Shown here piece by piece: positions 5,301-10,646 of a stretch of DNA of 10,646 nt. A program made the position numbers and the translations under genes. The notes beneath the pieces were generated by a model that saw nothing but the letters and a program-made list of their open reading frames with translations, searched no databases and had not been told where the DNA came from. This DNA is from Burkholderiales bacterium (GTDB lineage: Bacteria; Pseudomonadota; Gammaproteobacteria; Burkholderiales; Burkholderiaceae_C), in NCBI GenBank assembly GCA_028869035.1, contig JAGWTL010000075.1, forward strand, positions 1-10,646, in the 5' to 3' direction. Every line of letters starts with the position of its first letter. Positions within the stretch are counted from its first letter, which is position 1.

Positions 5301-6512
5301 TCAGACCGCCACCATGGCGCGATTACGTCCCTGGTGCTTGGCCAGGTAGAGGGCCACGTCGGCCTCCTTGAGCAGGGCTTCGGCGTCGGCCCCATGGCGC
5401 GGCGTGGCCGAAGCCACGCCCAGGCTGATGGTGACCACGTCGCTGGCCTTCGAGTGGGCGTGGGGCATGGCCACGGCCTCGACGGCGGCGCGGATCCTTT
5501 CCGCGAAGGCGCGCGCCTCCCGGGCGGTGGCGCCGGGCAGCACGAGCACGAACTCCTCGCCGCCGTAACGCGCGACCAGCTCGCCGGCGCGGCGCGCCTC
5601 GGCCGCCAGGGTAGCGGCCACGCGGCGCAGGCAATCATCGCCGGCCGGGTGGCCGTAGTGGTCGTTGTAGGACTTGAACTCGTCGATGTCGATCAGCACC
5701 AGGGCCAGCGGCAGGGACAGACGTGCGGCGCGCTGCCACTCGATCTCCCAGACTTCGTCGAAACGCCGACGGTTGGCCAGGCTGGTGAGTGCGTCGGTGC
5801 TGCTGAGCGCTGCGAGCTGGTGGTTGGCAGCCTCCAATTCGGCGGTACGCTGGCGCACGCTGACTTCGAGCTGTTCGTTGGCGGTTTCAATGGTCTTCTG
5901 CAGGCGGGCCTGTTCGACCACTTCGCTGCTCAGGCGGCGCGAAAACATGAGGCCCACCCAGATCAGCAGGCCCAACGCACCCACGCGCAGGGCGTAGGCG
6001 GCGGTGCGCATCAGCGCCAGGCGGCGCGCCTTGCCGGCCAGTTCCTCGGTGAGTGCCGTGATGACGGACTCGGTGGTGATCTCGTAGATCTTCTTGGCCA
6101 GCACGTAGTCTTCCTCGAAGAGCACGGCGCGCGCACGCAGCCAGTTGCCGGCGCGCATGTGGCGCAGGCAGCGGGCCTCGATGGTGCGCAGGCCCTTTTG
6201 CAGATCGTGCAGCACCGAGATGTCGCCCGAGAGATTGAGCTCCCGGCTGAGCTCGGCCACGGCGCTGACGGTGGCCATGAGGTTTTCGTTGACGCTGTCG
6301 TAGCGGCTCACGCGCATGATCTTCTGCTCCAGCACGGCGCCGCTGAGCAGGCTGGTGAGCTCCTGCTCCAGGCGTACGATGCGCTCCAGCCGGGTGTTGA
6401 TGCCCAGATGGCGCACGTGCATGTCTTCGTTGCGCACGTCCACATAGGCCCCCAGCACAAAGGTCAGGACCAGGATGGCCACCGCGATGTAAGTGCTGCC
6501 CAGGTACCTCAT
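5301..6512 (-). CDS. Membrane-anchored diguanylate cyclase (GGDEF)
   Basis: A 403-residue protein predicted to make cyclic di-GMP from two GTP. TM1 lies at about residues 5-23 and TM2 at about 170-190, enclosing a mostly helical periplasmic sensor of roughly 145 residues without a recognised name. A coiled-coil linker follows (about 195-235, with EQLEVSVRQRTAELEAANHQ), then a GGDEF domain from STDALTSLANRRRFDE (238) to the end. The active site is intact as GGEEF (317-321), and the metal-binding DIDEFKSYND segment is present (275-284). The inhibitory site normally RxxD reads RAGE (308-311), an Asp-to-Glu change. The ATG at 6510-6512 places TM1 at the N-terminus; the frame extends to 6638 with unconserved sequence, and no clear Shine-Dalgarno precedes either start. 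There is no EAL domain. The gene stands alone, convergent with hpd. Confidence 0.93.
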   Translation of the reverse strand: MRYLGSTYIAVAILVLTFVLGAYVDVRNEDMHVRHLGINTRLERIVRLEQELTSLLSGAVLEQKIMRVSRYDSVNENLMATVSAVAELSRELNLSGDISVLHDLQKGLRTIEARCLRHMRAGNWLRARAVLFEEDYVLAKKIYEITTESVITALTEELAGKARRLALMRTAAYALRVGALGLLIWVGLMFSRRLSSEVVEQARLQKTIETANEQLEVSVRQRTAELEAANHQLAALSSTDALTSLANRRRFDEVWEIEWQRAARLSLPLALVLIDIDEFKSYNDHYGHPAGDDCLRRVAATLAAEARRAGELVARYGGEEFVLVLPGATAREARAFAERIRAAVEAVAMPHAHSKASDVVTISLGVASATPRHGADAEALLKEADVALYLAKHQGRNRAMVAV

Positions 6513-6645
6513 GTTCGACTTGTTGGCGAGTCCAGGGGAGAGCCTCCCGAAAGGCGCAGAGACTATTCTGCAGGGCCGAAGGGCCGCAGTACAGCCCCCA
6601 GGCCAACTCCGCAAAGATTTATCGGAACAATTCCCCAATACCGGC

Positions 6646-6651
6646 TACAAT
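6646..6651 (+). promoter_or_regulatory. Probable -10 box of the infA-group promoter
   Basis: TACAAT in the context CCGGCTACAATCCG, a strong sigma-70 -10 match. The -35 region 16-18 bases upstream (ATCGGAACA) is poor. The predicted start is near 6658, about 260 bases before the first gene of the group, and just before a perfect 7-bp stem-loop. Confidence 0.6.
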
Positions 6652-6657
6652 CCGACA

Positions 6658-6918
6658 GCCGATGCAACTTGCTTACCTTTGCATCAGCTGTTGTCTGACT
6701 TGGTTCGCGGCACCTACAAGCCGTCCACCTCACCTTCTGGCCGCGCTCACCGGCCCCGGTCGTCAAACTCCCCCTTCAGCGGCGAGCCCTATCCCCGGTC
6801 TGTATTTCCTTCCCTGGACCGGACACCCGAAGCGGCGTGTGCCGCAACGTCGAGCCCCAGGGCTGACGGTTTTTCCTGTTTCCTGCGACGCGTACCGATA
6901 TGCGCGCCCTTAGTTTTG
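6658..6918 (+). promoter_or_regulatory. Long hairpin-rich leader (or sRNA) upstream of the infA group
   Basis: This is most of the 406-base gap between the diguanylate cyclase and the 79-residue gene. Stems seen directly: GATGCAA/TTGCATC (6661-6667 with 6679-6685, 11-base loop), GGCCG/CGGCC (6739-6743 with 6751-6755), CCGGTC/GACCGG (6795-6800 with 6817-6822), GCGGC/GCCGC (6832-6836 with 6841-6845), and the terminator-like stem at 6848-6868. The frame of the downstream gene is open across the region, but the composition is not protein-like. I do not recognise it as a named RNA family. It could be a cold-responsive 5' UTR, an attenuator, or a separate small RNA of about 215 bases. Confidence 0.5.
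6848..6874 (+). terminator. Terminator-like stem in the leader (attenuator or sRNA end)
   Basis: CGTC-(G)-AGCC (6848-6856) pairs with GGCTGACG (6861-6868) around a CCAG loop: 8 base pairs with one bulged G, then G and five T (6870-6874). It fits an intrinsic terminator located before the coding region, 45 bases upstream of the ATG at 6919. Confidence 0.45.
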
Positions 6919-7158
6919 ATGAATACCACCCTAGAAAAAGCATTCTCGGTGGGCAAGTACCTTGTCTCACCCCTGACCCGAGCTACCGACTCGGGCAAGT
7001 ACACGGCTTCCGTGTCCATCCGCAGCGGCAGCGGCCGCGGCACCTCCGACCGTGTGTACCGTTTCGTCCCCGAATTCGCCACCCGCGAAAGCGCCCTTCA
7101 GTACGCCGTGGCCGAAGGCCACAGCTGGCTGCAACAGCGCCAGGCCTGCGCTGCCTGA
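6919..7158 (+). CDS. Hypothetical protein, 79 residues, first gene of the infA group
   Basis: A small cytoplasmic protein of unknown function, MNTTLEKAFSVGKYLVSPLT followed by DSGKYTASVSIRSGSGRGTS, then VYRFVPEF and a helical end ESALQYAVAEGHSWLQQ. The pattern of short strands with one C-terminal helix suggests a compact beta-sheet plus helix fold; similar short proteins occur in Burkholderiales, but I cannot name the family with certainty. The ATG at 6919 is chosen because the conserved-looking sequence begins there; no Shine-Dalgarno is visible (GCCCTTAGTTTTG precedes). It is 36 bases upstream of infA on the same strand, which suggests cotranscription and a role near translation or stress adaptation; this is inference. 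Confidence 0.75.
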   Translation: MNTTLEKAFSVGKYLVSPLTRATDSGKYTASVSIRSGSGRGTSDRVYRFVPEFATRESALQYAVAEGHSWLQQRQACAA

Positions 7159-7194
7159 CCCACTACACTGTCACTTACCCACGAGGAGCACCCC

Positions 7195-7461
7195 ATGGCC
7201 AAGGAAGAACTGATTGAAATGGAAGGCAAGGTCGAGGAAGTGCTGCCCGATTCGCGCTTTCGCGTGACGCTGGACAACGGCCACAGCCTGATCGCCTACA
7301 CCGGCGGCAAGATGCGCAAGCATCACATCCGCATCCTGGCTGGCGACAAGGTGTCGCTCGAGCTTTCGCCCTACGACCTGGGCAAGGGCCGCATCACCTT
7401 CCGCCATCTCGCCCCGCGTAGCGGTGGCGTCCCCGCGCCCGCCAAGCGCACATTTCGTTGA
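7195..7461 (+). CDS. infA: Translation initiation factor IF-1
   Basis: An 88-residue S1-like OB-fold protein that binds the 30S A site during initiation. The sequence MAKEELIEMEGKVEEVLPDS through LDNGHSLIAYTGGKMRKHHI and ILAGDKVSLELSPYDL, then KGRITFRH, is unmistakable IF-1. It is longer than the 72-residue E. coli protein by a basic tail (residues 73-88, ending PAPAKRTFR). Such extended forms occur in Burkholderiales, where they often accompany a second, ribosomal-cluster infA; whether another copy exists here is unknown. GAGGAG (7183-7188) gives an ideal Shine-Dalgarno. A 6-bp hairpin (GACCGT/ACGGTC, 7460-7479) overlaps its stop codon. It lies between the 79-residue gene and an RRM gene, a setting that fits translation under cold or stress. 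Confidence 0.96.
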   Translation: MAKEELIEMEGKVEEVLPDSRFRVTLDNGHSLIAYTGGKMRKHHIRILAGDKVSLELSPYDLGKGRITFRHLAPRSGGVPAPAKRTFR

Positions 7462-7479
7462 CCGTTCATCCGGACGGTC
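7460..7479 (+). other. Hairpin over the infA stop
   Basis: GACCGT (7460-7465) and ACGGTC (7474-7479) are perfect complements with an 8-base loop; the first arm includes the last two bases of the infA stop codon. No T-run follows, so it is not a full terminator. It could stabilise or tune readthrough into the RRM gene. Confidence 0.4.
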
Positions 7480-7539
7480 ATTCCCCCTGCGTCACAAGTT
7501 GCATTGCGACCCACGGCGCTTTTTTTGAAAGGCTCACTC

Positions 7540-7890
7540 ATGAGCAGCAAACTTTATGTCGGTAACCTCTCCTACTCGGTGCGGGACGACGATCTGCAAC
7601 AGAAATTCGGCGAATTCGGCTCTGTCCAGTCCGCCAAGGTCATGATGGACCGCGACAGCGGCCGCTCCAAGGGCTTCGGCTTCGTGGAAATGTCCAGTCC
7701 GGCCGAAGCCGAAGCTGCGATCCGCGGCATGAACGGCCAGAACGTGGACGGCCGCGACATGGTCGTGAACGTCGCCCGCCCGATGGAACCCCGCACCGGT
7801 GGTGGCGGCGGCTTCGGCGGCGGTGGCCGTCGTGAAGGCGGCGGCGGCGGTTACGGTGGTGGCGCCGGCGGTGGCCGCAACCGTTACTGA
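7540..7890 (+). CDS. Glycine-rich RRM RNA-binding protein
   Basis: A 116-residue single-RRM protein of the bacterial/cyanobacterial Rbp type, which binds single-stranded RNA and is often cold-induced. RNP2 is LYVGNL (5-10) and RNP1 is KGFGFVEM (44-51); both aromatic RNA-stacking positions (Y6, F46/F48) are present. The domain ends near residue 82 (MVVNVARPME) and is followed by an arginine/glycine-rich tail (87-116) ending GGGRNRY, resembling plant and cyanobacterial glycine-rich RNA-binding proteins. The ATG at 7540 has a GAAAGG element at 7527-7532; the frame is open from 7504, but that part is not conserved. The gap to infA is 78 bases, so cotranscription is likely, though a private promoter is not excluded. 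A strong terminator follows 19 bases after the stop. Confidence 0.95.
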   Translation: MSSKLYVGNLSYSVRDDDLQQKFGEFGSVQSAKVMMDRDSGRSKGFGFVEMSSPAEAEAAIRGMNGQNVDGRDMVVNVARPMEPRTGGGGGFGGGGRREGGGGGYGGGAGGGRNRY

Positions 7891-7909
7891 AGTCTTCCCG
7901 CTTCGGCTC

Positions 7910-7939
7910 AAAAAAACCGGCCCCTGGGCCGGTTTTTTT
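7910..7939 (+). terminator. Intrinsic terminator after the RRM gene
   Basis: CCGGCC (7917-7922) and GGCCGG (7927-7932) form a stem with a CCTG loop. Seven A (7910-7916) precede it and seven T (7933-7939) follow, so the stem can extend through A-T pairs and may act in both directions. It is positioned to end the infA-RRM unit. Confidence 0.92.
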
Positions 7940-7968
7940 ATGCCTGCGGCTGATGCGGGCCAGGCGGG

Positions 7969-7974
7969 TAAGAT
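7969..7974 (+). promoter_or_regulatory. Candidate -10 box for gcvH
   Basis: TAAGAT in the context GGGTAAGATCAGC, 27 bases upstream of the preferred gcvH ATG, giving a short leader that contains GGAGA. It lies just after the preceding terminator. No convincing -35 is seen. Confidence 0.4.
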
Positions 7975-8001
7975 CAGCCCCTCGATAACGGAGAGATGGT
8001 C

Positions 8002-8364
8002 ATGATCAGGTTCAGCGACGAACACGTGTGGGTGCGGGTGGAAGGCGATACGGGCGTGGTGGGCATCACCGTGCACGCGCAGGACACGCTCGGCGACATC
8101 GTGTTCGTGGAACTGCCGGCCCCGGGCAGGACCCTGGCCGCCAAGGACGTGGCTGGCGTGGTGGAGTCCGTCAAGGCCGCGGCCGACGTCTACACCCCGG
8201 TCAGCGGCACGGTGATCGAGGCCAACGAGGCGCTACGCGCCGACCCCGCCCTGGCCAACAGCGAACCGCTGGGCGACGGCTGGTTCTTCAAGCTCAAGCT
8301 GTCCAAACCCGCCGAACTCGACGCGCTGATGGACGAAGCGGCCTACGCCAGCTTCAGCGCCTGA
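8002..8364 (+). CDS. gcvH: Glycine cleavage system H protein, stand-alone copy
   Basis: A 120-residue lipoyl carrier protein that shuttles the aminomethyl group of glycine between the P, T and L components. The lipoyl-lysine is K58 in VVESVKAAADVY. The N-terminus (MIRFSDEHVWVRVEGDTGVV) and C-terminus (EALRADPALANSEPLGDGWF) are typical of the family, and the length is close to normal (125-130). Two ATGs compete, 7996 and 8002; I prefer 8002 because GGAGA (7990-7994) is 7 bases away from it and only 1 base from the other. gcvT and gcvP are not adjacent, unlike the usual gcvTHP cluster: terminator and infA group upstream, a phoX relic downstream. It may serve a distant gcv locus or be a paralogue for lipoate transfer. 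Confidence 0.93.
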   Translation: MIRFSDEHVWVRVEGDTGVVGITVHAQDTLGDIVFVELPAPGRTLAAKDVAGVVESVKAAADVYTPVSGTVIEANEALRADPALANSEPLGDGWFFKLKLSKPAELDALMDEAAYASFSA

Positions 8365-8417
8365 TCCGGGCCTGGCGGGTGGCCGGGCTGTGTTTCTTCC
8401 TGTCACCTTGCTGCCTT

Positions 8418-8453
8418 AAAACCGGAGCGGCCTCGGCCCATCGACCGGCTTTT
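8418..8453 (+). terminator. Weak terminator candidate after gcvH
   Basis: AAAACCGG (8418-8425) can pair with CCGG-C-TTTT (8445-8453) with one bulged C; the loop itself contains GGCCTCGGCC. The T-run is short and part of the stem. It lies 54 bases after the gcvH stop. Confidence 0.35.
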
Positions 8454-8501
8454 CTTCCACCGCCCCGTCACCGCAAGATCACGGCCAGAGACGACTCCAC
8501 C

Positions 8502-8930
8502 ATGAAGGACGAAAACCGCTCCTCCAACCCCGGCATCCACGCCCTTTCCGGCACAGCGCACGCCGCTGCGCGACGACCCGGGTGGCGCGGTCAGTGCGAG
8601 CACACCCCTGCTGAGTTTCAAAAACGTGCCGCTTTCGATGGTCGACACCATCCTCGACGCCGGCGGGCTGCACGGCCAACTATCCCAGCAGCGGCGACAC
8701 GCTCACGCCGCACGGCGCACGCTGCGACCTGAAAGCTGGACCACGGCACGCTCCGCGTGGCGAAATTCAACTCCGATGGCAGCGGCCAGTGGCTGCTTTT
8801 CATGCGCGACCAGAGAACGCTGACCAACAACAGCTACCGCGCCGTGGGCAAGAACCCGGTTGTGGATGCCTTGAGCCCGCACGCCAACAACCGCAGGGGC
8901 GACATCATCCGCGGAAGGGACGAAGGCGAC
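8502..8930 (+). pseudogene. Relic of a PhoX-type alkaline phosphatase
   Basis: PhoX enzymes are Tat-exported, metal-dependent alkaline phosphatases of about 650 or more residues; here only about 140 codons remain. An N-terminal piece MKDENRSSNPGIHAL (from 8502) matches the DxxxxSNPS-like PhoX start. A second piece, in the next frame, reads TPLLSFKNVPLSMVDTI (about 8602-8655), like the segment before the first conserved GY motif. A third, back in the first frame after a TGA at 8730, reads KLDHGTLRVAKFNSDGSGQW and then directly TLTNNSYRAVGKNPVVDALS and ANNRRGDIIRGRDEGD. In intact PhoX these blocks are separated by a long catalytic stretch, so large internal deletions, a frameshift and a stop have occurred. 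The relic ends at the stop codon of the opposing phosphoesterase gene. Confidence 0.85.
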
Positions 8931-9905
8931 TCAGTAGCCGGAGGCAGGCGGCTCCGCACGCCAGGGCCTGGGCTCGAAGCTGAACACCCGCGGATCACGC
9001 GCATCCACCGTGCCGCGGACCCAGCCCGTGAAGGGCGAGCCGTAGACCTCTACGCGCGTGAAGTTGCCCAGCACCTTCTGGCCGGCCTCGTCAAACAGCG
9101 GCTGGTTGATCTGGTGCTTGTGCGTGTCCCCGTGCACCAGCACCACCTGGCCGGCAAAAGCCTCGGTCTCCCGACGCAGCTGCGCGATGAAGTCGCGGTA
9201 GCCGGGTTTCGGCTGGCCAGCGCGGGCGGCTTCGAAGTCGGGGTTGCCCTGCACCACGATCAGCACGCCGGTCAGTTGGCGGCTGCGCGCCAGGGCAAAG
9301 GACTGCGCCAGCCAGGCCTGGTTGGCCTTGCTGCGCTCGATGAACTCGGGCACCGGACCGCTGCCTGCGCGTGTGCCGTGGTAATTATTTTCGCTGCCCG
9401 GTAGGTTCAAGCCAACGAAAAGCGCCGGGCCCTGCTCCCAGCGGACGTTCTCACGGTAGATCGCGTAGGCCGGATCACCGCTCTGGCGCTCCAGACGCAG
9501 TGGCCGCGCGCCCAGCGCGTCGTCACCGGTAAAGAAGATCTCGCGCAAGCGGGCCAGACGCTCCAGCGGGTCATAGGGACCGTTATTGGCGCGGTGGCAG
9601 TCGGTCCACTCGTTGTCACCCAGCACATAGACCAGCGGCAGGGGTGCGGCGTGGAACACGCCCAGCATGTCGAGGAAGACCTCGTCGCTGCACAAGCTGC
9701 TGCCGCTCTTGATATCGCCGGCATGCACGGCAAAGGCCAGATTGTCGCGGCCCATGGCCGCCAGCATGGCGGGCAGTTGCTCCCGCTCCACGCGGTTGTA
9801 GGGTGTATCACCGAACAGGCCGAAAGACACGGGCTGAGCGGCCGCGGCGCAACACCAGCACAGGGCCAGCAGGCAGGAGATTTGACGCAAGAGCAAGGCG
9901 GGCAC
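8931..9905 (-). CDS. Secreted metallophosphoesterase-like protein
   Basis: A 324-residue protein with an N-terminal signal peptide (hydrophobic ISCLLALCWCCAAAA, likely cleavage near residues 22-24), so periplasmic or exported. Calcineurin-like phosphoesterase motifs occur in order but in variant form: FGDTPY (31-36) where D-x-H is usual, HAGDIKSG (61-68), LGDNEWTDC (95-103) in place of GNHE/D, and VHGDTHKH (257-264), like the GHxH block. Metal-binding residues therefore seem largely kept; enzyme activity is inferred. The start is GTG at 9903-9905; no upstream start exists in frame before unconserved sequence, and TTG at codons 4 or 6 is an alternative. No Shine-Dalgarno is obvious. It abuts a phoX relic on the other strand, which hints at a former phosphate-scavenging locus. 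Confidence 0.85.
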   Translation of the reverse strand: MPALLLRQISCLLALCWCCAAAAQPVSFGLFGDTPYNRVEREQLPAMLAAMGRDNLAFAVHAGDIKSGSSLCSDEVFLDMLGVFHAAPLPLVYVLGDNEWTDCHRANNGPYDPLERLARLREIFFTGDDALGARPLRLERQSGDPAYAIYRENVRWEQGPALFVGLNLPGSENNYHGTRAGSGPVPEFIERSKANQAWLAQSFALARSRQLTGVLIVVQGNPDFEAARAGQPKPGYRDFIAQLRRETEAFAGQVVLVHGDTHKHQINQPLFDEAGQKVLGNFTRVEVYGSPFTGWVRGTVDARDPRVFSFEPRPWRAEPPASGY

Positions 9906-9961
9906 CCGGGAGCCGAAACGATGGCTCGACCCTAACGCCGGCGCGTGACAGGCGCGTGACG

Positions 9962-10495
9962 CTAGTCTGCGCTGCGCCAGCGATGGTTGATGTAGCGCGT
10001 GGCCACGGCCTGCAAACGGCGACCCAGGGCCATGGCGGCTTCGAGCAGCAGCAGCATGAGCAGGGCCACCACGCCGCCGGCGATCAAGGCCTCCTGCGTC
10101 AGCGGCACGGTGGCGTTGTACTGGAGCAGAGTCTGCTCGCGCAGATCGTGATCGGCCCTGAAGAGCAGATGCCAGAGGCGGCCCGGCAGGTGCGTCTGCA
10201 GCGCCTTGGCCTCACCCTCGAAGCGCAGCTTGCGCTGGTACATGCGCTCGATGGCGTCACCCTCGGCCTTGAAGGCGGCGACGTTGCTCTGGCGGTGCAT
10301 GGTGATCAGCGCCTCCACATTGCCGCCCGTGTGCTGGTTGGCAATGATCAGGAAGGGCTGGAAGTTGAGGGTGACTTCGCGCAGCGTGGCATCGACACGT
10401 TTGGCGTACTGGTCCGTCAGGTGGGGCAGTTGCATGCCCGCCAGCAGGCAGATGCAGGCGACAACGATCATCACATAACGCAGCAGGACCGACAT
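9962..10495 (-). CDS. DUF2937 family membrane protein
   Basis: A 177-residue inner-membrane protein of unknown function. The architecture fits DUF2937: N-terminal helix (about residues 4-21, LLRYVMIVVACICLLAG), the signature MQLPHLTDQYAKRVDATLRE, a long charged helical middle (60-125), a second hydrophobic helix (136-158, GGVVALLMLLLLEAAMAL) and a basic tail. The two helices and the polar middle predict a hairpin with a large extramembrane coil. The ATG at 10493-10495 has a strong GGAGG Shine-Dalgarno 6 bases upstream; a 5-bp hairpin (GGGAC/GTCCC, 10508-10520) sits one base before the Shine-Dalgarno in the mRNA. The frame stays open to 10621 but overlaps the end of the upstream gene. It lies 56 bases upstream of the phosphoesterase gene and may be cotranscribed with it. 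Confidence 0.85.
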   Translation of the reverse strand: MSVLLRYVMIVVACICLLAGMQLPHLTDQYAKRVDATLREVTLNFQPFLIIANQHTGGNVEALITMHRQSNVAAFKAEGDAIERMYQRKLRFEGEAKALQTHLPGRLWHLLFRADHDLREQTLLQYNATVPLTQEALIAGGVVALLMLLLLEAAMALGRRLQAVATRYINHRWRSAD

Positions 10496-10592
10496 GGTTT
10501 TCCTCCGGGGACGTAGTCCCGACATTAAACCAAAGCCACCCTGCCCGGAGGCGACGGAAACAAACGCTTGCAGTTTGGTCGGCGCCGACCCT

Positions 10593-10646
10593 TCAGCTCG
10601 TCTGGGCAACGTCGCTGGCAATGCGGCGCAGCGCGTCCTCGTACGC
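10593..10646 (-). CDS. C-terminal 17 codons of an unidentified gene
   Basis: The minus strand enters the window in frame as AYEDALRRIASDVAQTS followed by TGA (10593-10595). The helix-like composition and the absence of an alternative explanation suggest the true end of a gene upstream of DUF2937, 97 bases from its start. Too little is visible to name it. Confidence 0.5.
   Translation of the reverse strand, partial: AYEDALRRIASDVAQTS

Noticed and set aside
4196..5638. Long minus-strand frame of 480 codons across hpd
   Set aside because: Antisense to hpd and running into the diguanylate cyclase gene in another frame; composition is that of a shadow.
5334..6698. Long plus-strand frame of 454 codons
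   Set aside because: Antisense to the diguanylate cyclase, which has intact GGEEF and membrane segments.
7534..8076. Minus-strand frame opposite the RRM gene
   Set aside because: It is antisense to the glycine-rich tail and the terminator; its Ala/Thr-rich repeats mirror the GGC codons of the real gene.
8757..9404. Plus-strand frame of 215 codons beginning in the phoX relic
   Set aside because: Only the first part (to about 8930) is PhoX-like; the rest is antisense to the phosphoesterase gene.
1..10646. CRISPR array, prophage or toxin-antitoxin system
   Set aside because: No regularly spaced direct repeats, phage structural genes or paired small toxin-antitoxin genes were seen on either strand.

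Overview
The window looks like a high-GC betaproteobacterial chromosome, most likely order Burkholderiales and close to Comamonadaceae. That placement rests on the protein flavour (PrpE, the 88-residue IF-1, the Nudix protein with a zinc ribbon, DUF2784 and DUF2937 proteins) and on base composition; no 16S gene is present, so it is an inference.

Layout. 1-1532 (minus): propionyl-CoA synthetase prpE, cut by the window edge. 1643-2065 (minus): DUF2784 membrane protein, divergent from a zinc-ribbon Nudix hydrolase at 2130-2675 (plus); both starts lack a Shine-Dalgarno and have a -10-like hexamer just upstream, as in leaderless transcripts. 2725-3314: two hairpins, a 58-residue membrane protein and a 79-residue hypothetical protein. 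3357-3433 (minus): tRNA-Arg(UCU). 3434-4135: gene-poor stretch holding an IS630-family transposase relic with its interior deleted. 4136-5293 (plus): 4-hydroxyphenylpyruvate dioxygenase, carrying an in-frame insert of about 25 residues encoded by a GC-rich palindromic element. 5301-6512 (minus): membrane-anchored GGDEF diguanylate cyclase, convergent with hpd and 7 bases away.

6646-7939 (plus): a likely transcription unit made of a promoter, a roughly 260-base hairpin-rich leader with a terminator-like element, a 79-residue hypothetical gene, infA (IF-1), a glycine-rich RRM protein and a strong terminator. The gene content suggests a translation or cold-response group. 8002-8364 (plus): gcvH without gcvT or gcvP beside it. 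8502-8930 (plus): relic of a PhoX-type alkaline phosphatase. It abuts the stop of a secreted metallophosphoesterase-like gene (8931-9905, minus). 9962-10495 (minus): DUF2937 membrane protein. 10593-10646 (minus): the last 17 codons of another gene.

Most genes are independent housekeeping or accessory units, not one pathway; the only convincing operon is hypothetical-infA-RRM. I found no CRISPR array, intact prophage, toxin-antitoxin pair or clearly new multigene system. The most unusual signals are the palindromic insert inside hpd, the two eroded genes (IS630 transposase and phoX), the structured leader before the infA group, and the divergent, possibly leaderless, promoter pair.
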